Source: Paenibacillus albiflavus (lineage in GTDB: Bacteria > Bacillota > Bacilli > Paenibacillales > NBRC-103111). Taken from it: a stretch of DNA of 64,000 nucleotides. The notes beneath the pieces were generated by a model. That model was not told the origin of the DNA, made no database searches, and saw only the letters and a program-made list of their open reading frames with translations. Positions 17,789 through 27,033 of this stretch are shown here, piece by piece. The stretch spans positions 1 to 64,000 of the forward strand of contig NZ_SKFG01000009.1 of assembly GCF_004344915.1 (NCBI RefSeq), given 5' to 3'. Each line of letters opens with the position of its first letter. Position 1 is the stretch's first letter. Position numbers and translations under genes: made by a program.

Positions 17789-17790
17789 AA

Positions 17791-17828
17791 AAACGGTCTT
17801 ACCGTCTTTAATGGCGGTGAGACCGTTT
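17791..17828 (+). terminator. Bidirectional terminator between the M13 and ABC loci
   Basis: AAACGGTCTTACCG (17791-17804) pairs with CGGTGAGACCGTTT (17815-17828); A-rich and T-rich flanks allow use from both strands. Confidence 0.85.
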
Positions 17829-17848
17829 CTTCTTGTTACAGACGATTA

Positions 17849-19150
17849 TTACTTTAAGCTATCCCAAGTTTTCTGGAATTCATCCAGCATTTGATCTTTG
17901 GTCATTTGTTTGCCGATATAAGCTTGCATCGCATCGCCAAATTTTTTACTTGTCGCTTCACCGCCTGGGAATTTGAACCAGTTCCAGGAAAGTGTTTTGC
18001 CTTCATTCGAGTATTTAATAATGTCAGCCGCTAATGGACCTACAACAGCTTCATCTACTGGTATCGATTTGAAAGCAGGAATGAATTTAAATTCATTCGT
18101 GATATATTTCTTACCTACATCAGAAGAAACCATCCAATTCAAGAATTTCTTCGCTTCGTCTTTAACAGGGGAGTTCTTGTTAATGACCCAGTTATTCGGT
18201 ACACCTACTTGTAGTTTATCAGAAGCAGCAACATCATCGGATAACGGCATTGGCAGGAAGCCGATTTTAATGTCTGGATTTGTTTTGGAAATTTGAACTT
18301 GTGTCCAGTTGCCTTGCTGTGTCATCGCTGCTTTGCCAGTAGCAAAATCAGTTACTTGTGTATTGTAATCGGTTTGAAGCGGGTTCTTGTTCCCGTATTT
18401 GATTGTGAGGTCAAATAGCTTAACCCAGTTATCGAATACTTGGTTCCCCGGAATTTTTGCTGTGCCAGCATATAGATCAGCAATGAATTTATCTGGATCT
18501 GGTTGGTTAGAGAACGGTGTGTTTACTAAGTGATTACCTAGTACCCACCACTCGCCATATCCGTTAACGAAAGGTGTAATTCCGCTGTCCTGCAGTTTTT
18601 GAGCAGCAGCTTCTAGTTGGCTAATTGTTTTGGGAAGCTCCGTAATTCCTGCTTTGGCGAATAGATCTTTGTTATAAATATATCCATAACCTTCAAGACC
18701 TACTGGCATCCCATACAGCTTGCCATCCTTCGTCATCGGTGCTCCTGCACCGGGAGCCAGATCCTTCACCCAAGGTTGATCGGATACATCTTCAAGCTGA
18801 TCAATCCATTGACCAAGATCTGCATATCCTCCATTGTTGAAAATATCTGGCTTGCTTCCGGAGTTAAACTTGGCTTTAAGTGCGGCACCATAATCAGCTC
18901 CGCCCCCAACAGTTTCAATTTGGACCTTAACGCCAGTTTCTTTCTCATACTCAGCAACTAATTTGTTTAATTGCTCTGCAATTTCAACCTTGAATTGGAA
19001 CATTTGGATGGTGACATCCTTCTTAGGCTCGGAATTTGAAGGTGCCTTCGTTCCAGACGCTGTTGTTTCTGGTGTCGATGATTTGGAGCAGCCTGCAGCG
19101 ACGATCATAATCATAAGTGCAACTAACGCAATAAGTGAAAATTTCTTCAT
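17849..19150 (-). CDS. Extracellular sugar-binding lipoprotein of an ABC importer
   Basis: 433 residues. Lipoprotein signal peptide with lipobox VAAGC, Cys21 as lipidation site, then a Ser/Thr-rich linker and a family-1 solute-binding fold (VTIQMFQFKVEIAEQLNKLV near the N-terminus, GKAAMTQQGNW in the hinge region). The start at 19150 is preferred over 19165 because GGAGGTT lies at the right distance. Third gene of an operon with two permeases. No ATPase is encoded, so a shared MsmX-type ATPase is likely. Substrate probably an oligosaccharide; identity unknown. Confidence 0.88.
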   Translation of the reverse strand: MKKFSLIALVALMIMIVAAGCSKSSTPETTASGTKAPSNSEPKKDVTIQMFQFKVEIAEQLNKLVAEYEKETGVKVQIETVGGGADYGAALKAKFNSGSKPDIFNNGGYADLGQWIDQLEDVSDQPWVKDLAPGAGAPMTKDGKLYGMPVGLEGYGYIYNKDLFAKAGITELPKTISQLEAAAQKLQDSGITPFVNGYGEWWVLGNHLVNTPFSNQPDPDKFIADLYAGTAKIPGNQVFDNWVKLFDLTIKYGNKNPLQTDYNTQVTDFATGKAAMTQQGNWTQVQISKTNPDIKIGFLPMPLSDDVAASDKLQVGVPNNWVINKNSPVKDEAKKFLNWMVSSDVGKKYITNEFKFIPAFKSIPVDEAVVGPLAADIIKYSNEGKTLSWNWFKFPGGEATSKKFGDAMQAYIGKQMTKDQMLDEFQKTWDSLK

Positions 19151-19236
19151 CGTAGAACCTCCCATATTGTATATGTAATTGCTATTTTGTTAAACTCTAT
19201 CCAGCGAGATTAGCAAGAAGGATAGAGGAATAACCT

Positions 19237-20073
19237 TTAACCTTTTACTGAACCTGCTGTAATTCCAGCGATAATATGCTTTTGCAGACTCAGGAAGAAA
19301 ATAACGATAGGGGCAATACCAAGTGTAAGTCCTGCCATCGCTAAATCCCATTGTTTCGTATATTGCCCGAAGAAGGCATAGGTAGCAAGTGGAATCGTCT
19401 GCAGCGTGGGCTTATGAAGCATAAGCGAAGGCAATAAATAGTCGTTCCAGATCCATAAGCTGTTTAAGATTACGATCGTAACCGAAATTGGCCTCAGCAG
19501 TGGAAAAACAATTTTCCAAAAAAGTGCAAACCATCCGCTGCCATCAACTACGGCTGATTCCTCAATCTCAAGCGGTATACTCTTGATAAATCCGTGATAG
19601 AGGAATAAGTTAAGGGATACGCCAAATCCGAAATAACATACGACTAACCCCAGAATGCTATCCATAAGGCCCAACGTGTTCGTTACGCGTACAAGTGGAA
19701 TCATGATCGATTGGAATGGAATAATCATCGCCGAAATGAACAGCAGGAAGATGATGTTGTTCAGTTTACTTGGATGACGAACTAAGCGATAGGCTGCCAT
19801 AGCACTAATGAGCGTAAGACCGATATTGCTAAGCACCGTAATTAAGATGGAATTCAGGAAAACTTGCGGGAACTTAATGATTTCCCATACCTTCGTATAA
19901 TTATCAAAGTTAAGAGCCTTAGGTAAGCTGGCTGTATTGATCACGAGCTCTGAGAAGGGTTTGAACGAGTTAACAAGAACAAAATAGAAAGGAACGAGAA
20001 ATACAATAGCGATAAGAATGGTCATTAGTTCTAACAAAAACTTGGTCCATGAATAGCTGCGGTTCTCGGTCAC
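19237..20073 (-). CDS. Carbohydrate ABC permease (MalG type)
   Basis: 278 residues, six membrane helices, with the EAA loop EIEESAVVDGSGWFALFWKI, where the ATPase docks, in the second half. GTG start whose first base overlaps the TAG stop of the upstream permease; AAGGAGG inside the preceding gene is its ribosome-binding site. The C-terminus GITAGSVKG is typical of MalG-like partners. Forms the inner-membrane channel with the next gene. Confidence 0.9.
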   Translation of the reverse strand: MTENRSYSWTKFLLELMTILIAIVFLVPFYFVLVNSFKPFSELVINTASLPKALNFDNYTKVWEIIKFPQVFLNSILITVLSNIGLTLISAMAAYRLVRHPSKLNNIIFLLFISAMIIPFQSIMIPLVRVTNTLGLMDSILGLVVCYFGFGVSLNLFLYHGFIKSIPLEIEESAVVDGSGWFALFWKIVFPLLRPISVTIVILNSLWIWNDYLLPSLMLHKPTLQTIPLATYAFFGQYTKQWDLAMAGLTLGIAPIVIFFLSLQKHIIAGITAGSVKG

Positions 20074-20948
20074 TACATTTCAACCTCCTTCTTCTTTGTA
20101 ATTCTGACTTGAATAATACTGATGATCGCTACGACGACAAAGAATATGAGGGATTTAGCAGTTCCGAGACCATAACGGTTGTTACGGAAAGCTTCTTGGT
20201 AAATGTTAAGCGCAACCGATTCAGTCGAGTTATAAGGTCCGCCTTTCGTAAGAGATAAGTTCAGATCGAACATCTTAAATGCCCAAGATATGGTGAGAAA
20301 CAGGCAAATTGTAAAAGCAGGCATGATCAGAGGAATAATAATTTTGCGAAGAACCGCCCATTTACTAGCACCGTCAATTCTTGCAGCTTCAATCATATCT
20401 CTTGGCACATTACCAAGTGCGGCAATATAAATTATCATTAAATATCCTGCGCCTTGCCACACAGATACGATCACAATGCCCCAGAACGCTGTCATTGAAT
20501 CGCCTAACCACGGTAGATTAAAAAATCCCCAGTTCGTCATTTCTCCGATCGAAGCAAAGCCTTTCACGAATATAAATTGCCAGATGAAGCCGAGAAGCAA
20601 TCCACCAATGACATTGGGCATGAAAAATACGGTTCTCAGTATATTTTTGGTCTTGAACGCCTGCATAAGAAGCAGTGCAAGTCCAAAGCCAACTAAATTT
20701 GTTGCAATAATTTCAGCTAATGAGAATCGAATGGTGAACCAGAATGCATTGCGAAAATCGCTATCATCGAATATAATTTTGCTAAAATTTCCAAAGCCAA
20801 TGAAGTTGACATTACCACTAACCCCATTCCATTCGGTAAATGCATAATACAAGTTCATCAGGAATGGAACAAGAACAATCGCAATAAAAAATAGCAAGGC
20901 AGGGCCGACAAACACCCATTGCTGCATAAACCTGCTCCGAGCTTTCAT
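20073..20948 (-). CDS. Carbohydrate ABC permease (MalF/UgpA type)
   Basis: 291 residues, six helices, EAA motif DMIEAARIDGASKWAVLRKI. First gene of the importer operon, divergent from the histidine kinase gene with a 131-bp control region. Order permease, permease, binding protein is common for YesM/YesN-controlled importers in Paenibacillus. Confidence 0.9.
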   Translation of the reverse strand: MKARSRFMQQWVFVGPALLFFIAIVLVPFLMNLYYAFTEWNGVSGNVNFIGFGNFSKIIFDDSDFRNAFWFTIRFSLAEIIATNLVGFGLALLLMQAFKTKNILRTVFFMPNVIGGLLLGFIWQFIFVKGFASIGEMTNWGFFNLPWLGDSMTAFWGIVIVSVWQGAGYLMIIYIAALGNVPRDMIEAARIDGASKWAVLRKIIIPLIMPAFTICLFLTISWAFKMFDLNLSLTKGGPYNSTESVALNIYQEAFRNNRYGLGTAKSLIFFVVVAIISIIQVRITKKKEVEM

Positions 20949-20997
20949 GTCTCACTTCCCCCTTATAAGTTTAGGATCTATGTGGGTCTAATTTCAT

Positions 20998-21011
20998 TGT
21001 AAGCGGTTTAA
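20998..21011. promoter_or_regulatory. cre-like site in the divergent control region
   Basis: TGTAAGCGGTTTAA matches the CcpA consensus TGWNANCGNTNWCA at all defined positions but one (A for C near the end). It lies between the ABC operon and the two-component genes, so catabolite repression of one or both is plausible. Confidence 0.5.
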
Positions 21012-21079
21012 TTGGGATATAAAACAGATTATTCTGCTAATTAGGTGTAAAATTTTGCTCAATGATTTGAAGGAGGCGA

Positions 21080-22924
21080 ATGATTATTTTTCGAGGCAGC
21101 TTACGTAATAAATTAATTACATTCGTTATGATCGCCACTATTCTACCGATGTCAACCTTCTTGCTTGTCTCTCATTTGTTTACGAAGGATAAGCTGTCCG
21201 AGAAAGCGATTAAGGATAGCGCAAGCTTGATTTATCAAGGGAAAGAGAATATTTCCAATTACATCATGAGCATTTATCAAACGACGAATGTTATTTATCA
21301 TAACGATACTTTGATGGATATTTTGAAAAATAAGGTCCACGACTATTTTGATGATTCGAGAATTTTTCTGACGGAACAAGAAATTATTCGCAATATTTAT
21401 TCGATTGGTTATGCGCTGGCAGATGGCAGACAAATTTATCTCTATTTGCAGCAGTCAAACCGTGCTTATCTCATATCGGATGGCCGTTTGGTAAGATCGG
21501 ATAAAGGGATTTATCCTTATCGTTCCGAATTGAGAAAAGGTGAAAGCAAGGTAATTCCACCACATGCGATGAACAGCTATGGGATGAACATGTTTACCTA
21601 TAGTGATTCTCTTGTATTGACCTTTGAGCATTCCCTATACGATATCGCATCCAAGACGGAATTAGGCTCGCTTTCTATTGATGTCAAGCTGGATAGGATT
21701 CGATCGATTTGCAATCAGCTGCATACGATTAATGAAGAGGAATTATTCGTGATCGATAACCAAGGAATGGCATTGTTTGCGTCAGATAACGCCATGATGG
21801 GCAACAAATTAGATCATGATTGGAATAAGCAATTACTAGAGGAGACTCGACTTCACAGCAGTGGATCATTCCGCATGAATGACCCTAATTTTTCGGGTAT
21901 TTATATTTACGATACGATAGAGACTCCTTATGGGGATTGGACCATCGTGAAACGAATTCCAGATTCCTTCCTGTTCCAGCATGATAGACAAGTGACGCAG
22001 ATCAATCTGTATATTGGGATTGCTTTTGTATGCGCTGCCATTCTGGTAGCCGTCTATCTCTCGATTAAATTGACTTCACCAATCGGCGAGCTGATCAGTT
22101 ATATTAACCAGATTGAACGTGGGAATATGAACGTTGAGATTAAGGTTGCAGGCAATGATGAACTCAGCAGCTTAGCGCGAAGGTTCAAATCGATGATGCA
22201 CACGATTAATGAATTGTTTATGCGGGAGTACAAGCTGGAGCTCGCCAATAAGACAAATGAGCTGAAAGCGCTGCAAGCACAGGTTAATCCTCATTTTCTC
22301 AACAATTCTTTGCAATCTATCGGTTCATTAGCTTTGCAGCAAGGAAATCAGCAAGTATATTCATTAATTACGTCCCTAGGCAAAATGATGCGCTACAGCA
22401 TGAATATGGATGAGACGATCGTATCGCTGAAGGAAGAAATGGATTATGTCACGACTTATTTGAAACTGCAGAAAATTAGGTTCAGAGAGCAATATGAGCA
22501 GGATATCGAATGGGATCCGAACATTGAATCCATTCTCGTACCCAAAATGATCGTGCAGCCTATTGTTGAAAATTATTTTAAGCATGGATTTATGGGTGTA
22601 GAAGGGAATAATCTGATCCGTATTCGCTGTTACGAGGATGAAATGTACCAGATGCTGGTGATTGAAGTAGTGGATAATGGATATGGGATCGAGGAAGCGG
22701 AGCTGCAGCAATTGCGTCGACAGCTCAGCAACAGTCAGGCGGTCATGGGCGAGACGACGGGACATATCGGCTTAGTAAATGTTTATTCCAGACTAAAGCT
22801 CTATTATGGTGATCGAGCAACGATGACGATTGAACAGAACGAGCCACGAGGCTTCAAGGTCGTATTACATATCCCAATTTTGCAAAATAAAGGGGAAGTA
22901 ACTATTGAGAACACTCATTATTGA
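21080..22924 (+). CDS. Sensor histidine kinase, YesM type
   Basis: 614 residues. TM1 at about 12-32, extracellular sensor domain to about 305, TM2 at about 310-332, HAMP (SIKLTSPIGELISYI), then a His-kinase domain of the LytS/YesM class with phosphoacceptor His405 in LQAQVNPHFLNNSLQ, and a HATPase domain with VVDNGYGIEEAEL. Known role of this class: senses extracellular sugars or binding proteins and phosphorylates an AraC-type regulator that activates the adjacent importer. ATG at 21080 preceded by AAGGAGG. Overlaps the response regulator gene by 20 nt. Confidence 0.92.
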   Translation: MIIFRGSLRNKLITFVMIATILPMSTFLLVSHLFTKDKLSEKAIKDSASLIYQGKENISNYIMSIYQTTNVIYHNDTLMDILKNKVHDYFDDSRIFLTEQEIIRNIYSIGYALADGRQIYLYLQQSNRAYLISDGRLVRSDKGIYPYRSELRKGESKVIPPHAMNSYGMNMFTYSDSLVLTFEHSLYDIASKTELGSLSIDVKLDRIRSICNQLHTINEEELFVIDNQGMALFASDNAMMGNKLDHDWNKQLLEETRLHSSGSFRMNDPNFSGIYIYDTIETPYGDWTIVKRIPDSFLFQHDRQVTQINLYIGIAFVCAAILVAVYLSIKLTSPIGELISYINQIERGNMNVEIKVAGNDELSSLARRFKSMMHTINELFMREYKLELANKTNELKALQAQVNPHFLNNSLQSIGSLALQQGNQQVYSLITSLGKMMRYSMNMDETIVSLKEEMDYVTTYLKLQKIRFREQYEQDIEWDPNIESILVPKMIVQPIVENYFKHGFMGVEGNNLIRIRCYEDEMYQMLVIEVVDNGYGIEEAELQQLRRQLSNSQAVMGETTGHIGLVNVYSRLKLYYGDRATMTIEQNEPRGFKVVLHIPILQNKGEVTIENTHY

Positions 22925-24524
22925 CGATGAGTCACATGTAAGAGAAACGATCCGATTCCTTATCCCTTGGGAAGACTATGGGATCCAGCAAGTGTTGGAG
23001 GCGAGTAGTGGTGAAGAAGCGATGCGGATTATCGCAGAGGAGAAGCCGCAGATAGTATTTACAGATATTCGTATGCCTGGCATGAGCGGAATCGAGCTGC
23101 TTCAATGGATTCGTGAGAATAGACCTACTACCAAAGTGATCGTAGTCAGCGGATATGATGACTATCAATACATGCGCAGTGTTCTCCAGTACGGTGGATT
23201 TGATTATATTCTCAAACCAATTGATGCAGAGGAGCTAACGCAGATTTTTGGTAAAGCGGTGGCTTGCTGGCATAAAGAAGAGGAAGAGCGATCGCAGTCC
23301 AAAGAAATTCGCCAGAAAGCGAATCAGCTCAAGCCTGTATTAGCAGATAAACTGTTATCTCAGCTTATTATAGAACCAGCCAAATCCACAACCGAGTTTA
23401 CAGCAGCGACCAAATTGCTCAAAGAAGACTACTCCTTAAACCCAGACATTAAGGAATGCCGCATTGCCGTTATTGGTTGGGAAATAATAGATGTGAGGCT
23501 GCGCAGCAGATTTGTAAACGCAATGGATTTATTACGATTTGCAGTTACGAATATATGTAATGAAATTGTGCAAAGAGAGCAGATTGGCATCGCATTTCAG
23601 AATTGGAATCACCATCATGATACGGTGTTGTTGTTCTATGATCGTCTTCAAGAGACAGAGGGACTACTATGTCAGATTGAAAAGGATCTGAACACAGCCT
23701 TAGGCGGCTTCTTCTTTATCGGTCTGGGGTTAACACATGTATTCCCTGACAAATTGACACAATCGTATCTGGAGGCGCAAAGCGCGCTCAGACAACGCGA
23801 TTTAATGAATCATATTTCATATATTCATGTGTATAATGCCGAAGTCAACAATCCATTTACCCATTCGTTATCTTACTATGAAGATAAGTTGTATTTAGCC
23901 TTGCAGCAAGGATCGCTGCAATCGATTCAAGCCACGTTGAAAGAGTGGGCATTAGAGGCTGAACAAGCAAGTTTGTTGAATGTGAATCATCTTGAAATGT
24001 GGTGGCAGGAATTTGTCATTATGCAGTCCAAATGGATGAAACAGGCGGGGATTGGCATTGATCAGCTTAGGCTCAGTAAGAATAATGATCTAGCTTTTCA
24101 ACTGCCGCTGAATGAATGGGGAGAAGCTGAGCTAGGATTATGGATTCCTAGGATGGGGAGAATTCTCTTAGAAACTGCACAGTTGCTTAAGCGCAGCAAA
24201 CCGGCTAATTTGATGCAGGAGATCGAGCGATACATTCGAGTTCATTATGCGGAAGAGCTTAAATTACATCAATTAGCGGAGCAATTTCATATTAGTGCGA
24301 GTCATCTCTCCAGAACGTTCAAACAGCAGTTTGGTGAGAATGTAACGGATTATATCGTACGACTACGCATTAGCAGGGCTAAGCTGCTATTGATGAACGA
24401 TGAGCATAAAATAAGCTCGATCGCTAATCTTGTCGGGTATCAGGATGAAAAATATTTTAGCAAAGCCTTTAAACAGTACGAAGGAGTTTCTCCTAAGCAG
24501 TTCCGTTCTGCTCATAAGAAATAA
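22905..24524 (+). CDS. Response regulator with AraC-type DNA-binding domain, YesN type
   Basis: 539 residues. Receiver domain at residues 1-120 with acidic pair IIDDES, phosphoacceptor Asp54 in FTDIRMPGMSG and Lys in ILKPID. The middle region is unassigned. The C-terminal two-helix-turn-helix AraC domain spans about 440-539 (LAEQFHISASHLSRTFKQQFG; VGYQDEKYFSKAFK). TTG start within the kinase gene, AGGGGAAG upstream. Should activate the divergent importer operon on phosphorylation by the kinase. Confidence 0.92.
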   Translation: MRTLIIDDESHVRETIRFLIPWEDYGIQQVLEASSGEEAMRIIAEEKPQIVFTDIRMPGMSGIELLQWIRENRPTTKVIVVSGYDDYQYMRSVLQYGGFDYILKPIDAEELTQIFGKAVACWHKEEEERSQSKEIRQKANQLKPVLADKLLSQLIIEPAKSTTEFTAATKLLKEDYSLNPDIKECRIAVIGWEIIDVRLRSRFVNAMDLLRFAVTNICNEIVQREQIGIAFQNWNHHHDTVLLFYDRLQETEGLLCQIEKDLNTALGGFFFIGLGLTHVFPDKLTQSYLEAQSALRQRDLMNHISYIHVYNAEVNNPFTHSLSYYEDKLYLALQQGSLQSIQATLKEWALEAEQASLLNVNHLEMWWQEFVIMQSKWMKQAGIGIDQLRLSKNNDLAFQLPLNEWGEAELGLWIPRMGRILLETAQLLKRSKPANLMQEIERYIRVHYAEELKLHQLAEQFHISASHLSRTFKQQFGENVTDYIVRLRISRAKLLLMNDEHKISSIANLVGYQDEKYFSKAFKQYEGVSPKQFRSAHKK

Positions 24525-24533
24525 CTACAAAAC

Positions 24534-24573
24534 AAAAGCCGAGTACTTCGCTATAAGCGAGCGCTCGGCTTTT
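24534..24573 (+). terminator. Bidirectional terminator
   Basis: AAAGCCGAG (24535-24543) pairs with CTCGGCTTT (24564-24572) with an inner TCGCT/AGCGA helix and T/A-rich flanks; serves the response regulator and the convergent ABC permease gene. Confidence 0.88.
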
Positions 24574-24621
24574 GCTGTATATCCTAGAATTTATAACAGT
24601 CGTATCATAAATTTTTCGTTA

Positions 24622-26280
24622 TTAAGCTTCAATTTTACTTAACCACTTGGAACCTTTGGTAACGAGAATACGATATAGGATGATGTCCAGAACGATGAAA
24701 AGAACAAGAAGACTGCCGAACATGACAAGCATGTTCACATCGAAAAAGATGGACACTGCAACTATGATCCCAGCAACGATAAAATTCACAAGCATGCTGA
24801 AAAGGGAATTCATATTTTGTTTTACCGCTTTTTGTTCAGTATCCCAGTTAAGCTTCGGGGAAAATGTATCGATAATCAGGCCGGCGAAGTTGCCGAATAA
24901 TACGGCTGGAACACTTAGGATTAATAGCTGAACAGCCAGAATAATGGGCAATTTGATTAGAAAGATAGCTATAGGCAGGATCAGTACAACACTGATCATC
25001 GAAGTCAAAGCGCCAGTCAGTGCTTTAGCAACTAAAGGCTTGGCATACGGTACAGGTAAATACTTGAGAACGTATAGATTCGAGCCTTCTCTTGATATTG
25101 CAGTTGCTGCCGTTGGATTGGCTCCAGCTACAAATAGGAAAAGGGCAAATCCAATTCCAATGATTATTCCGGCAATATTCTCATCTGCCATCAATTGGCT
25201 GATTCCTTCTATATTTCCAAGCTTTCCTGATGAGGCAAAGAGCGGTATACAGACAAAGACCGGCGACAAGAAGCTTATGAGTACACAATTTATGAAATAC
25301 ACGGGTGTACGAAGCACCAGCTTTATTTCTTTGATCAGATGAGCTTTAATTGTTGAATTCTGAGCGGTTTGTCGATCTAGCTGTTCATCCGTAACGCGTT
25401 CGCGCTTGGATGTTGATTCCGATATACCCATGACGCCTTTGAAATATAACCGTTCTCCCAATATGGCGAACACAGCGTAGACTAGAGCGGATAAGGCTAT
25501 GAAACCGAGTAAACCAACGAATCCGCGAAGTGCTGTTGCTTCTATTAATGCGGTTGCGCTTAGCTTGGTACTCGGGAACGTATTGGTAATGAGACCAAGC
25601 ATACTATTGTTGCCCGACAATATCATTTCTTGCAGCTGATCAGGATTCACGGATCTGGAAAATTTCTGAATAAACATATTGATCCCTAATCCGAATACGA
25701 CCGCGATTACACCGCCAAACAAACGGAAACGATCTTTGTTCTTCGCGATATTCGTAAACCGCATGACGATCATGGCTATTACGGAGCTTAACACAAGCGG
25801 AACGATCGGCAAAGCAAGGAAGATGATCAAGGCGTACACATAATAGAGAACACCTGCACCACTTTTAATTCCAAAAGTGATTAGAATCGGCGCTAACAAG
25901 AATAGCTCTGTTAAGTACTCGTAGAGTAAAGTAACGATGAATTTTCCTGTCAAAATTTGCGAAGGCTTGAGCGGCAAAGGAAGCAGATGCTCAATGTCTT
26001 GCGAGAAATAGAAGACGTTGATGACATAAAAAATCCCAAACGTAAAGATGACAATGCTAGAAATTGTTAACCCAAGTCCCAGAAGCATACTCTCTTGATT
26101 CACTTGGGCAAAACTTGTGTACAGCACAGCAATCAGTCCGCTGATCATCGAAATAATCGGGATGAATGCACATAAGAGAAGAACGATATAGAGTACTCGC
26201 TTGCTTTTAGTCTTTCCTTTGCCAGTTTTACCGCTACCATTCTTTAATAATGTTTTGGCAAGCAATAAGGTCTTATTCAT
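24622..26280 (-). CDS. ABC-2-type exporter permease (large multispan)
   Basis: 552 residues, very hydrophobic, about 12 predicted helices in two halves, consistent with the putative ABC exporter family ABC_tran_2. A basic cytoplasmic N-terminus (GKTGKGKTKSKR) precedes helix 1, and a charged loop near residue 290-310 separates the halves. Its start overlaps the ATPase gene by 8 nt. Probably exports a lipid, peptide or polymer precursor; the substrate cannot be inferred. Confidence 0.8.
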   Translation of the reverse strand: MNKTLLLAKTLLKNGSGKTGKGKTKSKRVLYIVLLLCAFIPIISMISGLIAVLYTSFAQVNQESMLLGLGLTISSIVIFTFGIFYVINVFYFSQDIEHLLPLPLKPSQILTGKFIVTLLYEYLTELFLLAPILITFGIKSGAGVLYYVYALIIFLALPIVPLVLSSVIAMIVMRFTNIAKNKDRFRLFGGVIAVVFGLGINMFIQKFSRSVNPDQLQEMILSGNNSMLGLITNTFPSTKLSATALIEATALRGFVGLLGFIALSALVYAVFAILGERLYFKGVMGISESTSKRERVTDEQLDRQTAQNSTIKAHLIKEIKLVLRTPVYFINCVLISFLSPVFVCIPLFASSGKLGNIEGISQLMADENIAGIIIGIGFALFLFVAGANPTAATAISREGSNLYVLKYLPVPYAKPLVAKALTGALTSMISVVLILPIAIFLIKLPIILAVQLLILSVPAVLFGNFAGLIIDTFSPKLNWDTEQKAVKQNMNSLFSMLVNFIVAGIIVAVSIFFDVNMLVMFGSLLVLFIVLDIILYRILVTKGSKWLSKIEA

Positions 26281-26998
26281 TGACGGTCATCTCCAGGAAT
26301 ATTTTCTCCATTGATTCATTCGTCTTAAAGTGCTCCTGCATTTCTTTGAATGTACCGCAGAATTGAATGACGCCTTTATTAATAATCGCTATTCGATCAC
26401 ATACCTTCTCTGCAACTTCAAGGACATGTGTAGAGAAGAAGACCGTCTTGCCGCTGTCTGCATGCTCACGCATCATTTCTTTAAGTGTATAAGAGGATTT
26501 AGGATCAAGGCCCGTTAAAGGCTCATCCAGAATCCATACTTCCGGATTATGTACTAGTACGCCCATAATGACGGTTTTCTGACGCATACCATGTGAATAG
26601 CTTTGAATTGGATCGTTTAGCGCATGCATCATATCGAAGCGCGAGGCGAGTGTATTAATTCTGGCTTGACGCTCTGATTTGCTTACATCATACATATCTG
26701 CCATAAAATTTAAATATTCAAGCCCTTTGAGTCGTAAAAATAGATCTGGGCTATCAGGTACATAACCGAATTGCTTTTTAGCTTCTAATGGGTTTTTCAG
26801 CATGTCCTTATCATTAATGATGACTTCACCTTGATCTGGTGCAATGATGCCTGTGATCATCTTAATTGTCGTTGTTTTGCCCGCACCGTTTGGGCCGAGA
26901 AATCCGAATATTTCTCCTCGTGGAATTGTCAGATTCAGATTAGATACAGCAGCTACATTACCTCCGTAACTTTTGGTTACATTCGTTAAATTTATCAT
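26273..26998 (-). CDS. ABC exporter ATP-binding protein
   Basis: 241 residues. Walker A GPNGAGKTT, Q-loop YVPDSPDLF, a degenerate signature YSHGMRQK, Walker B WILDEPLTGLD and switch His in STHVLE. The YSHGM-type signature is common in CcmA/EcsA-like exporters. ATG with GGAGGGG upstream. Overlaps the permease by 8 nt, so the two are coupled. Lies 35 nt downstream of an anti-sigma-like gene on the same strand. Confidence 0.9.
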   Translation of the reverse strand: MINLTNVTKSYGGNVAAVSNLNLTIPRGEIFGFLGPNGAGKTTTIKMITGIIAPDQGEVIINDKDMLKNPLEAKKQFGYVPDSPDLFLRLKGLEYLNFMADMYDVSKSERQARINTLASRFDMMHALNDPIQSYSHGMRQKTVIMGVLVHNPEVWILDEPLTGLDPKSSYTLKEMMREHADSGKTVFFSTHVLEVAEKVCDRIAIINKGVIQFCGTFKEMQEHFKTNESMEKIFLEMTVNE

Positions 26999-27033
26999 AT
27001 GTTCCCCTCCTGTTCTTCATTATAGCAGATATA

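Noticed and set aside
24622-26998. ABC exporter as an antibiotic (bacitracin/lantibiotic) resistance module
   Set aside because: No adjacent two-component system pairs with it, and the permease lacks the BceB-type layout; substrate left open.
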